In this document: positions 20,744 to 32,641 of the stretch, one piece after another
How positions within the stretch are numbered: position 1 is the stretch's first letter
Layout of the letters: each line of letters begins with the position of its first letter
Origin: Tetradesmus obliquus
Taxonomy: Eukaryota > Chlorophyta > Chlorophyceae > Sphaeropleales > Scenedesmaceae
Direction: 5' to 3'
Length of the DNA stretch: 64,000 bases
Assembly (NCBI GenBank): GCA_030272155.1
Contig: CP126204.1
Coordinates: 1,541,501 to 1,605,500 of the forward strand
Position numbers and translations under genes: made by a program
Notes under the pieces: model-generated
Database searches by the model: none
Told to the model about the DNA's origin: nothing
The model's input: the letters and a program-made list of their open reading frames with translations, nothing else

Positions 20744-23471
20744 GCAGCATTGCGTCCCACCTGTGTAGTCCCAGTTCTGGATCTGGTTGTAAGGCCCGTC
20801 GTGGATGAGGATCTCAATGGCATAGCCGCGGTTGTTGACCAGGAAGATGACGGGGGCAGCGCCAAAGCGCATCATGGTGCTGCGGTGGCAGCAGCAGTGC
20901 AGCGACAGCAGCGGCACAAACACATCAGCAGACATCAGCTAAGCTGCCACATGCTAGCAGTGATACTATCTAGCTAGTAGCAAATGGCGAAGATATTCAA
21001 GCAGCCGCCACTTCCTGCAAATTTGGCAAAGCCCGACATTGCGAGCGTGGTGTAGCTGCAATTGTTGACCAGGAAGATGACAGGAGCAGCGCAAAACACA
21101 TCGTGGTGCTACAGTTTCGAGAGCGTTGCAGGCATAGATGTTGGGCAGCAACCATGCCGGCTTTGGTAGCAACTTGCCACCAGGATGGTTGCTGAACACG
21201 AGTGACTTGGAAGGAGCTGTCACCAATGAAGGGTCACCCAACACCACACTCCTGGTTACAGAGGCGCATCGCTTGAGCAGTTTGGCTTGCTGTGTACTTA
21301 CCGCAACTTGCAGGCTGCGTCCCTTGATGGCTGTGCAGCTGGCCCACATTCCATTTGCAGCAGCAAATGTTGTAGCTTATAACATGCAGCTCACCTCACG
21401 TCCTGTGCGGTGACCTGGAAGGAGCCATCCCCAATGAAAGACAGCAGCCGCTTGCCCTGAGCCTGCGCAGCCAGGCTGTAGCCCAGCGTGGCACCCACAC
21501 TCCAGCCGATGCTGCAGCAGCAGTTGCAGCAGCAGCAGCGGCGGCGGTAACGCCAATGCAGCACCGGGCAATGGCAGAAGATGCCGGTGTACACCAAGCT
21601 ATGGTATCTCCAGCTGCTAGCCACTGGCTCTGGAAGCAGACAAAACGGGCGCTGCCACACCAACATGGTGAGGTAGCTGCTGCAGCTGTTGCCCCAAGCA
21701 GCGGTTCCCCCAAGCCTGTCAGCACATCATGCCCGTTGCTGTGCCAGCTGCCCGTGACATTAGTTGGCAGCATCAGAAGCACCACTGTCACCACCATCGC
21801 TACGAGCAGCCGCAGGCGCAGCAGCAGCAGCAGCGTTAGCGCCACACCTGCCGTATCTCATCTGGATCAGGTAGTCTGCTCCTGCAGGCAGTGACAGCTT
21901 GACTGTGTTGAACCAGGAGTCACCTGCAGCAGCAGCAGCAGCAGCAGGGGTGGTGTCTCAGAGTCATGAAGCTGAGCTGGGCAGCAACATGCATGATCAC
22001 ATTACACGACCATGCACTACAGACGCGCGCTTCAGTTGTACCAGAAAGGCTTTGTACAGTGTCAGGTGGTTGGGCACCACCCAAGGCAAAATTGGCCTGT
22101 GTAATACGTGGCACTTACAACCTTGGCGCAACCTTTGTGTTGTAAACAACACAGCCACATTGCATTGTTGGCTGCTGGATGCTGTTTTATGTCAGGACGC
22201 TAGCAGCCAGTCCGACACACGGCAGCAAAAGACAGCAGGCAGTTCCAGGACTCCTGCTGCGCTGAGTCAGCCCCACCTGTCTCTGCCAGGATGCATGTGT
22301 CTGGCGTCAGCAGCCCCTGCAGCAGGAGGGCACCAGCAACGGCGGCAGCGGCAGCGGCAGCGGGCAGGCAAGGATATGGGTAAGCAGCAGCAGCAGCAGC
22401 ATGAATGTGAAGCAAGCAGCATCAGCATGCAGCCCGCCTTTGGGGTTTGAAGCCCAGACCCTCACGCACCTCATCTATTCAAACACCTGCCGCACAGCTG
22501 CAGCTCAGAGAGCTCTATGCCCAGCAATGTCATGCCCAGTTCCCCTACCTGCACTTGCGCATACAGTGCGCGGGTGGTGAGCGCCTTGTCTCCTTGCTGG
22601 TCTGAAGCATACATAGCTCGAGCCCTAGTCTTAAAACCCAACACCCAAAACCTCCACCCACCTGCACTTGCGCGTACAGTGCGCGTGTGGTGAGCGCCTT
22701 GTCTCCTGGCTGGTCTGCTGTGGCCAGTGGCCGCTCAGGTGGCGGCCGTGGTGCTGCCATGCGCCTGTAGTTGACCAGCGACGTAGGTTTGGCTGGTGCT
22801 GCCTTGGCCAGGGCACGCAGGAAGGCCTGCAGTGCAAAGGAAGGTCGAGGACATGTTTTAGGAAGGTGAAGGACACGTAACAGGAAGGTCACGGACAGCA
22901 GACAGGAAGGTTACTGACAGGGGACAGGAAGGCCACAAGGAGGTGGCAACAAGGTCACGGGCAGGTGCTGCCATGCGCCGGCAGTCCTTCAGGGAGACAG
23001 GAAAGCCTGCAGCAGCAGGGCAGTAGGTCAGAGTAACATATGACATCCTTCCCCCATGACATCATTCATGCCATCTTTCAGACCCCAGGATTATAATACG
23101 CAACGCACCCATGACCCTGAGCCTCACTTCCATATCAATGCAGCCGTATGTCTCTCCTCCTTTGATGGTCACCCTGTCGGGCCCAACAGCCACAACCTTG
23201 CCCGGCTGCAGCAGCAGGCTGTAGCCCAGCGTGGAGTAGTCAGTCCACACACAGCCCACCGCCAGCACCAGGTCAGATGCCTCAACGCTTTCACAGGTGC
23301 AGCCGCTGCTGATGCTGCCCCAGTAGTGGCCTGCATGGATCAAGACAAACATGACACATTGCAGGAAGAGTTGGCCGCACAGCAGCAGCAGCACCGCCAG
23401 TTTGACATGCATGCAGCCCAGGGATCGAGTCATTTATCCCACGTGTTGTGTTGTGGGAAAGCAGGTGGCAG

Positions 23472-23519
<48 letters not shown>

Positions 23520-26500
23520 GCCCACCGCCAGCACCAGGTCTGAGGCCTCTACACTCTCACAGGTGCAGCCGCTGCTGATGCTGCCCCAGTAGTGGCCTGC
23601 AGGCATGGCCAAAAGACAGAACAGAGCAAGTTGCAGGAACAGTTTGCCGGCAGCAGCAGCAGAAGCACCATCGTCATTTTCCAACGAGTGCAACCCACAG
23701 CTCGCATCATGTGTCTAGGGTTGTTTGACTTGAGTAAGCAGGTGACAGCCAGCAGCAGCGGCCCACCGCCAGCACCAGGTCTGAGGCCTCCACGCTCTCA
23801 CAGGTGCAGCCGCTGCTGATGCTGCCCCAGTAGTGGCCTGCAGGCAGGCAATTGCACGGCAAACAAGCCAGGGAATGTACGAGGTGCATGTATCAATTGA
23901 TGTTACTGAATGACACGTGCTCGGAGCAGGAATTTCACATAAGGATGGGCACCAGCGGCACCGCCATTTTGAATCAGCATGCAGGCCGGCCTTGGGCAAG
24001 AAGTCCTCTGGCGGCATGCCACAGGCCACCTGTGGCACAGCAGCGGCAGCAGCCATCAACACCAAAGAGCACCAGCAGCAGCAGCACCACCGCCTCACCA
24101 ATGAACTGTGGGTGGTCCTCAGGGAACAGCCCTTTCCCATCAGCTGTGGTGGCCACACCTCCCTTGACGGCATCAGCCAGGGCGAGAAAGGCGCCTGCCC
24201 TGCCGCGAGCCCTGAGGCGTGGCCCACCCAGCAGCACCGGCTTGATGGAGCCCTCCAGAGCCTAGCAGCAGCAGCAGCAGCAGCAGCAGGAGAGACAGGC
24301 AGGGCCAAGCAACAGCAGCACTGCAGCTTCATATGTATAGTACCATGCACAGCTCAGAGGACTTGGCTGCCGCCTGCATGCTGCACCCCTGGGTTGCTGG
24401 ACTTGTGATTTTGCAGATGTGTGCTGATGCTGCAGCACGTGCAGCTGCACGGCATGTCATGTCAGCAGCATGCGTGCTAGCATGTCATGTCAGCAGCATG
24501 CGTGCTAGCATGTCATGTCAGCAGCATGCGTGCTAGCATGTCATGTCAGCAGCATGCGTGCTAGCATGTCATGTCAGCTGCACGGCATGTCATGTCAGCA
24601 GCATGCGTGCTAGCATGTCATGTCAGCAGCATGCGTGCTAGCATGTCATGTCAGCAGCATGCGTGCTAGCATGTCATGTCAGCTGCACGGCATGTCATGT
24701 CAGCAGCATGCGTGCTAGCATGTCATGTCAGCAGCATGCGTGCTAGCATGGCCGCGCTCCACGCACCTTGACTGTTGCCGCCACCGCCGCCCGCAGCGAC
24801 TGCTGGTTGGTGTGGCCCGCATCCAGGGCAAAGGGGATGGGCGGGTCAATGAAGCTGTGGTCGCTCAGGCCAGCCAGGTTGCAGCAGATCTCAATGTAGG
24901 CCGGCTTCTGGCGGCGCTGTGGGTGAAAAGAACAGATGTGCAGGGGCAGCAGCAGCAGCAGTGGCGGGTTAGGCCAGCCAGGTCGCAGCAGATCTTGATG
25001 TAGGCCGGCTTCTGGCGGCGCTGCAGTAGGGATTACATAGCATATAGGCAGAGGGCAGCAACAACAGCAGCAGCAGCAGCAGAATAGCAGCACAGCGACA
25101 CAAGTGATAAGTGAGGCAACAGCACCCTGTTGTCAGATTGCCCACTGCTTATGTGCGGCGATATCCGACGCCATGGCACGCCGGGAACCCTATGAGCCCC
25201 AAAGCCACACTGAACTCTACAGCCCTCTCACCAGTGCCTCGCTGATGTCAAAGTCGATCTGGTGGTGCGCCTCCCTCAGGTGCTGCATCACCACGGCAGG
25301 CCTAGACCCACCCAGCCATCCCAAACCCTATGCAGTGGCAGCACTGAACCCTACTCATCAACCCAAACCCTACCCAACAGCCGGGCCAAAACCCTACCCA
25401 CCAGCGCCTCGCTGATGGCAAAGTCAATCTGGTGGTGCGCCTCGCCCAGGTGCTGCACCACCACTGCAGGCCTGAACCCCACCCAGCCATCCTAAACCCC
25501 GTGCCGCAGCAGGACCAAAACCTTACCCACCAGTGCCTGCCTGATGGCAAAGTCGATCTGGTGGTGTGAGCAGCCACATGTTGGTAACCGTGCATGTAAC
25601 CACCTCTTGTGAAAGTAAATCCAATATGCGGCACTGCTCTCACCAGTGCCTCGCTGATGGCAAAGTCGATCTGGTGGTGCGCCTCCCCCAGGTGCTGCAC
25701 CACCACGGCCGGCCTGAAACCCACCCAGCCATCCCAAACCCTATGCAGCTGCAGCACTGCACCCTACCCATCAACCCAAATCCTACCAAACAGCAGGACC
25801 AAAACCCTACATACCAGCGCCTCGCTGATGGCAAAAGTCGAATTGGTGGTGCGCCTCATCAAGGTGCTGCACAACGACGGCAAGCCTGGGCCCCACCCAG
25901 CAATCCTTGAAATTCCAAACCCTACCCAAAAGCAGGACCAAAACCCTGCCCACCAGTGCCTCGCTGATGGCCAAGTCGATCTGGTGGTGCGCTTCCCCCA
26001 GGTGCTGCACCACCACTGCAGCGCAGGTGAACTCCTTAAAGGCGCGCGCCTGCTGGCCCAGGTCAGGCAGGCCAATGGTGTGGTGGATGGTGTGGTTGGC
26101 ACCAAAGTCGTTGCTGTTGGGGCCACCTGCACAAAAGGCAAAGCACTGCTGTGTTATGACACATATGCGGAGCACTACTTGTTGCTGCTGGGAACGGTGG
26201 TGCGTGTGCATCACCTCATGCAGATAGATAGTGGCAGAACACGAAGTGCGGCAGCAGCAGCAGCATGCTGGTTGCAGCAGCTGGCTCAGGTCGGGCAGGC
26301 CTATGGTGTGGTGGATGGTGTGGTTGGCTCCAAAGTCGTTGCTGTTGGGGCCACCTGCACAACAGCACAGGTGATACAGATGTTGAGATGAAGATGACAG
26401 GCAGGTCCTCGCTGTAGCAGCCCACACAGGCATCATTTGATGGTGCCCCGTTTAAGGTAGAACTTGCGACACTGCAACCCTGCAACCGTCCAACTCTACA

Positions 26501-27057
26501 ACCCAGCAACCCTACCAGCAGCCCGCTGCCTCCACACACAACTCAACAGCCCTTCACCATGACCCAATGCACCCTTGACCCCTAACACTCTACAATCCTA
26601 CAACCTACCTGAGATGAAGATGACAGGCAGATCCTCGCTGTAGCAGCCAGCACATGCGTTGATGGCGCTGAGCCCTCCAACTCCATATGTCACCACACAT
26701 GCCCCCACTCCGGCACGCCTGCAGAAGCCGTCGGCTGCGTAGCCAGCATTCAGCTCGTTGCACGTCCTGGCAGGATGTTGACGAGAAACAGACAGGACAC
26801 AGCACGGCAGCAGCGGAGGAGGCAGAAGGCAGCACGCCAAAGGCAGGGGCAGAGGCAGGCTGCAGCAGATGAGACCTGTGCAATTGGTTGCTATACAGGC
26901 AGCTGATGAATATACCAGAGCGGAGGGTTTGCCACACGCCCTGCCCAACCCAGCTGGCCACGCACCACATCTGCACCCGCCCTACACACCAGCCCCCACG
27001 CACCAGATCATGTTGAGCTCTTTCTTTGCCACAAGCTCGTCCAGGCTGCAAGAGTGT

Positions 27058-27122
<65 letters not shown>

Positions 27123-27815
27123 GAATAGCCACACATGCAGCAGCAGCAGCAGTAGCAGCAGCCGGCAGCCACAGCAAAGCATCACTAAACAGGAGAGCAC
27201 TGGAAGGATCGGCAGGCAATGCGCAGCGGATGCTGCTGCCACCATGCCATGCTACATGCTGCTGCATGTGGTGACGCGCAGCAAGCGCATGCATTGAATG
27301 CATTCCATTGCACCTTGCTAGAAAAAAGGTGGCACCGCTGTAGCAGCACACCACACCACACTGCAAAATGCAAGCACTCTGTCTCGCACCAACAGCAACA
27401 AGCTTCAAGCTAGGCCACATCCAAGAACGTCTGCCGTGCACGCTCAGCAAGCTGCTTTTGAGGGCTCTCTCAAAGAGCAGTGCTTGCTAGTTACATCAAA
27501 GCAGAGTCATCGCACTCACAGTGTCAGGTTGAAGTCACCAGGCACAGCAAAGGCGTGAGTGACGCCAATCTCCACCAGCCGGCCAGCTAGGAACTTCCCC
27601 AGGCTCACACAATGTTCACGCTCAACTTCCGCCTCGTCACCAGCAGCATCAGCACCAGCAGCAGTGGTGCTGGCTGATGCTGGAGCATCTGCCTTGGCGT
27701 GCCGCTGCTGTTGCTGCTGCCGCTGCTGCTGCTGCTGCTGCTGCATTGCAGGGGCAGAATCCTCTGTTGTCTGCCCGTCTGTGTCTATGGCGAGCCTGCT
27801 GAGGGTGTTGACCAT
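19584..27815 (-). CDS. PDC: Pyruvate decarboxylase (ThDP-dependent)
   Basis: Decarboxylates pyruvate to acetaldehyde in the cytosol, the first step of ethanol fermentation. Fourteen exons chain in phase: 27520-27815, 27004-27045, 26609-26766, 25954-26126, 24767-24916, 24099-24261, 23128-23330, 22662-22826, 22277-22316, 21848-21923, 21395-21511, 20761-20879, 20022-20229 and 19584-19602, giving 642 residues. Signatures: catalytic Glu in [13 protein letters not shown], the [20 protein letters not shown] segment with the double His, central-domain [11 protein letters not shown], and the ThDP motif starting [12 protein letters not shown] and ending [10 protein letters not shown], then NQIQNWDYT. 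The last exon is 19 nt and encodes only the end of SRAPNPQ. About 85 residues precede the conserved core and include a Gln run; ATG 27836 is an alternative start, but a good acceptor lies just before 27815. Introns are full of exon-edge copies and a minisatellite. Confidence 0.95.
19765..19828 (-). repeat. Copy of PDC exon 13 3' end with donor
   Basis: Repeats 20014-20080 ([13 protein letters not shown] and donor) in the last intron, as [14 protein letters not shown] followed by gtgagt, a better donor than the real one (gtgggc). Confidence 0.85.
20289..20368 (-). repeat. Copy of PDC exon 13 5' end
   Basis: Near-copy of about 20160-20235, the first 70 or so coding bases of exon 13 ([18 protein letters not shown]), placed upstream of the real exon. 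Confidence 0.85.
20533..20705 (-). repeat. Two copies of PDC exon 12 3' end with donor
   Basis: Copies at 20533-20598 and 20637-20705 repeat the exon end at 20755-20822 ([19 protein letters not shown] plus gtgg donor). All three are separated by (CAG)n runs, so the array is a roughly 105-bp unit of exon end plus triplet repeat. Confidence 0.92.
21060..21240 (-). repeat. Diverged copies of PDC exon 12 5' end and exon 11 3' end
   Basis: 21060-21113 resembles 20831-20885 (start of exon 12, [11 protein letters not shown]). 21203-21237 resembles 21408-21443 (end of exon 11, [10 protein letters not shown]). Both lie in the intron between these exons, one derived from each side. Confidence 0.7.
22552..22612 (-). 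repeat. Copy of PDC exon 8 3' end with donor
   Basis: Repeats 22661-22723 ([15 protein letters not shown] and gtag/gtgg donor) about 110 bp into the next intron. Confidence 0.85.
23520..23842 (-). repeat. Two copies of PDC exon 7 acceptor and 5' end
   Basis: Copies at 23520-23602 and 23760-23842 repeat the start of exon 7 (23261-23335), each with a tgcag acceptor and reading [20 protein letters not shown]. The unit is about 240 bp and includes (CAG)n intron; the real exon is the third acceptor in transcript order. Confidence 0.92.
24442..24752. repeat. 28-bp minisatellite with higher-order structure (PDC intron 5)
   Basis: About nine copies of a 28-bp unit beginning gcatgtcatgtcagcagcat. 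It is interrupted three times (about 24442, 24574 and 24681) by a variant beginning cagctgcacggcatgtcatg, so blocks of 4, 3 and 2 units alternate with the variant. It lies in the intron directly after PDC exon 5. Confidence 0.92.
24968..25024 (-). repeat. Copy of PDC exon 5 acceptor and 5' end
   Basis: Near-copy of 24863-24920 ([17 protein letters not shown]) with its own ctgcag acceptor, lying upstream of the real exon. Confidence 0.88.
25229..25890 (-). repeat. Five tandem copies of PDC exon 4 3' end with donor and intron
   Basis: Copies begin at about 25229, 25401, 25529 (short), 25641 and 25813, all resembling the genuine exon end at 25951 on. Each has coding [20 protein letters not shown], a CTG/gt donor, and intron with aaccctaccc-type runs. 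Spacing is 111-172 bp. With the real one there are six equivalent 5' splice sites in a row. Confidence 0.93.
26277..26440 (-). repeat. Copies of PDC exon 4 5' end and exon 3 3' end
   Basis: 26277-26358 repeats the acceptor and start of exon 4 ([20 protein letters not shown]). 26386-26440 repeats the end of exon 3 ([12 protein letters not shown]). They sit next to each other in the intron between these exons. Confidence 0.88.
27058..27120 (-). repeat. (CAG)n / sense-strand (CTG)n tract before PDC exon 2
   Basis: About 21 uninterrupted CAG triplets on plus, which are CTG in the sense strand, ending 11 bp before the acceptor of exon 2 (27046-27047). Confidence 0.95.
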
Positions 27816-29163
27816 TTCTGCAACCAGTGTACACACACTGCTTGCCTGTCACTGTTGTTGTTACTTCAACAGTTGTATAGGAGAAGATGTGGTGGCAGTG
27901 GATATACCAAGGGCCCAGGGCCCGAGCAAAGTGCCAGGATATGAGGCTGCGCAGCACCTCCGACACAGCCAAGCACAAAACTGGCATGCCACACCGCAGT
28001 AGAATGGATGTGCAATAAGACAGCAACACCGAGGTGTGACAGTGCACAAAGCGCAGAAATGCAAAGGCGTCGCTTCTGGTAGGCTGCTGGAGTGCTGTGC
28101 AATGCATAGCAGCAGCAGGTGGCAGGCATCATGTCTGCTGTTCACAGTCGCACCCTCTCTTGCAGCAGCCATGACTTCAGCCTCGTTATAGGCAGCAAGT
28201 AGGTTACTTAGTGTCCCCAATATTTTGATCCTTCTGCAAAGGCGAAGTGTGCAGCTGCTGTTCTGCCTCACTCGTCCCCTGTTTGTCCAACGTGCTGTCT
28301 GTGCTGCTGATGTCGAGCTGAACGTCTACTGCGAGCACGACCTGTCTGTAGAGATTGATCTCTAGATTCAAGGGGCCCGGTGCTGAATTTGCATTTGCAG
28401 GTTCCGTGAACAGGCCTCCCCAGGTGTGTCGTCATGGCAAACTGCATGTGATCTGCTCATCGAGCAAGGGCGCTGTTATCAATACTCAGACCGTTAAACC
28501 TACCAGAAACGTTTTTTTACAAATTTTAAAATATATATTTGCTTAGTGCTTGATTGGCGCTCGGTCGGCGAGGGCAAAAGTCTGCAGTTTTGCGCAAAAC
28601 GGTGGCATGCCACGTGCGCCTCTACGACTTTATTGAGATGCATGCAGTCATCGTGCGTTGATAAGCAAGCGATGTCGTGATGAACATATAGAAGCTGTAT
28701 GCAGACCTTGGCTGTCCCAACATCACAGCAGATGCAGTCGCTGCCCGAAAAGCACTGGATGTTACATTCCACTGCCATGCGGTAAGGATGTACAACTGTA
28801 ATGCTTGAAGAACCTTGCTGGCTGAAATCATCGCTGCGAATTGACAAACGCGAGTGAATCTAGCTGCATCTCCATCAACTGTGCTCTGTGCACCTTGCAC
28901 GCACATGCACGCAGCGCCTTGGCGGCATAAAAGGTGGCAGCCTGCTCCAACTGCCGACAGGCAACCGTTCCCTCTGGAAAGGTTCTGCAGAGTGCTTCAC
29001 TAGGTGTTCAGGCAGCACTATAAATCTGCTGTTACCAATGCATCAGCCTGACCAGTTGCTGTCGCGCCAATCCACATGTGCACAAACACAGCAACCCTGA
29101 AGGCACTCTGACAGTGTGGGCCGCTTACTAACACAGCTCACCAACACAGCTCACCAACACAGC
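27816..29163. other. PDC 5' region and intergenic
   Basis: An acceptor just upstream of 27815 (ttgcag) suggests a 5' UTR intron, so a non-coding first exon probably lies further right. An A/T-rich stretch at 28510-28545 stands out from the GC-rich surroundings. No gene recognised. Confidence 0.5.
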
Positions 29164-29570
29164 TCACTCGCAGCTCACACCAGCAGCAGCCATGCATTGG
29201 CAGGCACGCTTGTGCCGCTTCCAGTCAGCTGTCTGGCAGTCGGCGCTGCAGTAGTGGCACTTGCAGCGCGCACAGCGCTTGCTCGCAGCTGCTGCCTCAC
29301 TCACTCGAGCCAGGCTCTCGCAGCCGGGGTTGTTGCACACCAATGGCAGTGGTGCTGCAGCTGCCAGCCCCCTGCACAGCTTCAGCGCAGCTGCATACTG
29401 CTGCTCCACATGAGCATCAGGGATGGCTGTGTTAAAAAAAACATGATCTCGCCATTTCCCCCCATCTGTTGATGCAGACTGCGAACTGCTATCCGCTGCT
29501 TATCCACTGCTGCTGCCCAGCATGGGTTGATCTGCTGAAGGTTCAGCAGGTAACCCCACTGCGCTGGCTG

Positions 29571-29635
<65 letters not shown>

Positions 29636-29744
29636 CAGCGCATGCTGCTGTGCAGCTGCTGCTTGCCTCATCACTGCTACGAGGATCGGCTGTGCTGCCT
29701 CCACCAGCGGATGCTGCTTCTGCTGCTGCTGCTTCTGCTGCTTC

Positions 29745-29777
<33 letters not shown>

Positions 29778-32641
29778 TGCTTCTGCTTCTGCTGCTGCTG
29801 CTGCGTTTGCCGTGCAGCGTACAGTTGTCATGATGTTCCACACGCTAACCGTCGCACACAGCAGATGCCGCTGCCATATCAGCCACTCTCCTGCTGCATT
29901 GCTGCTGTGCTGATTCTCCAAACTGCGTCCCAGCTTTGCTGCAAACATGCTGTCGGCACCTGTTGCCCACTTGGTACAGAAAGAAGGATCTGCTGCCAGC
30001 GAGTCAAACAGCAGCTGAGGTCCTGCTGCCTCCATGGCATCTGCCAGCTGCACAAGGCTGCGCGCAAGCACCACAGTCAGCAGCGCAAAGCCGGCTCGCA
30101 CTTGCCTGCTGCTGCTGCTGGAAGCTAATGCAAGTGCAGGTGCTGCTGTGTGCTCTCGCGCTGGCTCAATAAGCAGTCCCTGCACAATCCGAGTGACTGC
30201 TGCTGGGAAGTAAGCAGCACACTGAGCAGCTTCACTCTCTGCTGCTGCTGCTGCTGGCTGCTCCTGCTGCATGCTGGCTGCTGCTTTGATGAACTGCGCT
30301 GTGCGCTTGACCAGACTGGTCAGGGCAGACGCAAGGCCTGCCACTGCTGCTGTGTTAGCTAGAGCTTCCTGCGAGCCCAGCACTACAAACACTGCAGGCG
30401 CCAGCAGCTCAGCTGTTGCCAGCATTTCCTGCGGCAGGAGCTGCTCTGAGCGCATGCAGCAGTCGATGAGCGCTGTGTAGGCCTCCGGGTGTGCTACTGC
30501 CAGGGCAGTCAGGGGCGTCTGCTGTACTGCTGCTGCACATCCCTCGCGTGCATCTGTTGTGCCCTCTGCTGCAGCCCTCAGCGCAAACAGCTGCGCATAG
30601 CTGTCACATAGTGGGGTCGACAGTTTCAATCTGAACAGCTTGGCAGCTGCATCGGTGCTGCCAGCGCCTGCAGCAGCTGCAGCCCTGCCTGCTGCAGCAC
30701 CTCAGGTGGCAGGCAGCCACCTCCTGTGCTCCGCATGGCCAGCCGGATCTGTGACGTCAGCAAAAGGTTGCTGGTTGCCAGCATGGCCCCTGCGCGCTCC
30801 AGTCTGTCTTCTGGCTGCTGCTGCTGCTGCTGCTGCTGCTGCAGCAGCAGCAGCTGCTGCAAGGCATCAGCAGCTAGCAGCTGCAGCTCCAGCACCAGCC
30901 GCACAGCAGCTGGCGACAACGCAACAGTGTTGCACGCCTGCTGCTGCAGACTGAAGCTGACACGCAGTGCAGTAGCAGCTATGTGTGCCTGTACCCAAGT
31001 GCTCTCCATGGGGTCATCACTTCGCCTGCTGCGGTCCAGTTGCAGCACAGCTGCTGCTGCATCCAGGTATGCCTGGCCACCTGGCAGCGGCACGTCTCGG
31101 TGGAAGGCAGGGATGGGCAGCACCTGCAGCAGCACTCCAGTCATGTGCTGCTGCTGCCGCTGCTGCTGCTGCTGCTGCTGCTGCGCCTCATGGTGCTGAT
31201 GCAGCAGTGTGACGTAAGCCGCCAGGGGCTGCATCAGCAACCCGTGAACTGCATGGTCACGTAGCAGCTGCGCAATGTGCTGTGCAATTCCGCCGGGAGC
31301 TGCTCCTCCTTCAGCAAGCAGTAAAAGTTGTAGAAGAAAGTTGCAGAACTAGCCTGCACACCAAAGTGCGCCGAGCGCGCGCCACTGCTCATGCTGTTGC
31401 TGCCATTGCTGCTGCAGTGTTGCCTGTGGTTGCAGCCGGCAGCAGTGCCCCGCAGCCCTGCAGCTGCTGCATCATCTGCAGAACTGCCTGCAATGCAGTG
31501 TGCCTGCTGCATCATCTGCCCCGCAGCCCTGCAGCTGCTGCATCATCTGCAGCTGCTGCATCATCTGTAGCTGCTGCATCATCTGCAGCTGCTGCATCAT
31601 CTGCAGAACTGCCTGCAATGCAGTGTGCTGCAGTGCAGCAGGCAGCAGCACACGTGCACGCCGAAAGCCTAGGTCTGTGACGCTCATCAAGGCACGCATG
31701 CTGTCAAACACTGCGTGATAAGGGGTCCAGCTGACTTCTGTGCTGCTCCACCGCTGCTTGATGGTCTGCACCAGCGGTATCAAGCTTGCATGCATGCTGC
31801 TGAGCAGCCCTGCACAGTCAGCAGCAGCAGCAGCAGCAGCAGCAGCACCAGCAGCAGCAGCAACAGCAGCAGTGCACCAGCAGCAGCGCATCAGCATCAG
31901 CACCAGCAGCTGTGCTCCTGCAACTACACACCAAACAGTCCACTTCCTGCATCGCAGTGTTGGTGCAACATGGCAGCAACTTGACTGACGAGCAGCCAAA
32001 CAATCGCAACAGCAGCCACATGCAAAGTGCATTGATTAGCAGCTGATAAACAAAAGCAGTGAGCACACATGCAGCAGTGCCGCCAGGCACGCACCGGACT
32101 GCTCCAGCTGCCGCAGCATTGCTGCTGCTAGGGCACCGCCACTGCCCCCTTGCTGAGGGGGTTACGCCACTGCCACAAGTTCTTCCTTCACGACAGTCAA
32201 GCACTGGCATGCCTCCGACCATACATCTGCTGTAGTGGCAGGCTCTGTATACGCTCCCTCTGTGTCTACTCTCTGCTGCACCACGTCAAACTGCAGCTGC
32301 TCTGGCTGCTGCTGCAGCCACGCCAGCAGGGTGCCAACACTGCGAGCTACCTGCTGACACAGCAGCAGTCCTAGGATGCGACCTGGGGGTGGTGCTGCTG
32401 CTGCACCAGCAGCAGCAGCAGCACGCATTTGCCGAATCAGTGCGATGGCTTCTCAAAGGCGCAGGCTGCTGCCACCTATTACTTCCGTCTGCTCGAATGT
32501 CAGGTCAGCAGCAGGTGGGGGCCGCTGCAGCACTTGGGAGGCCGCAGGGCTCTGCAGCAGCGTGTTCAAGAGGCGCGCTTTGGCCTCAATATCATGCAGC
32601 ATCTGCTCTTTCTGCTGCTGCTCCTGACGCCTCGGGGGCAT
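29164..32641 (-). CDS. MYND zinc-finger protein, several exons, 5' half damaged or mis-spliced
   Basis: The C-terminus (29164-29430) reads IPDAHVEQQYAAALKLCRGL, then a MYND finger: CNNPGC, CARCKCHYC, SADCQTADWKRHKRAC, with all Cys/His ligands present. Upstream helical, Leu/Ala/Gln-rich exons run 29478-30629 and about 30640-31348, and another begins at 31809 (GLLSSMHASLIPLVQTIKQR). The first exon starts at 32641 (MPPRRQEQQQKEQMLHDIEA). MYND fingers bind proline-rich partners; the rest is a family-specific helical region. Oddities: an in-frame TGA (32453-32455), where the paralogue at 34138 has Cys, and an in-frame TAA near 32162. An 81-nt in-frame GT-AG intron could remove the first but nothing plausible removes the second. 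The frame also changes near 30630. Internal exon borders are therefore approximate, and the gene may be a decaying copy. Confidence 0.65.
31531..31602 (-). repeat. 18-bp minisatellite, four units, in MYND-gene exon
   Basis: Four units of gcagctgctgcatcatct (one variant) encode the repeated hexapeptide QMMQQL on the minus strand. A longer duplicate of the surrounding sequence starts at about 31449 and 31519. Confidence 0.9.

Noticed and set aside
23974-24040. Minus-strand segment reading [18 protein letters not shown] as an extra PDC exon
   Set aside because: It vaguely resembles the PDC central domain, but exons 6 and 7 already join in phase without it.
24442-24752. CRISPR-like look of the 28-bp repeats
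   Set aside because: Units are contiguous with no unique spacers, and lie inside a eukaryotic intron.
32453-32455. In-frame TGA as selenocysteine (the paralogue has Cys here)
   Set aside because: Tempting, but a second in-frame stop (TAA) follows, no SECIS-like structure was found, and a decaying or mis-spliced gene is simpler.
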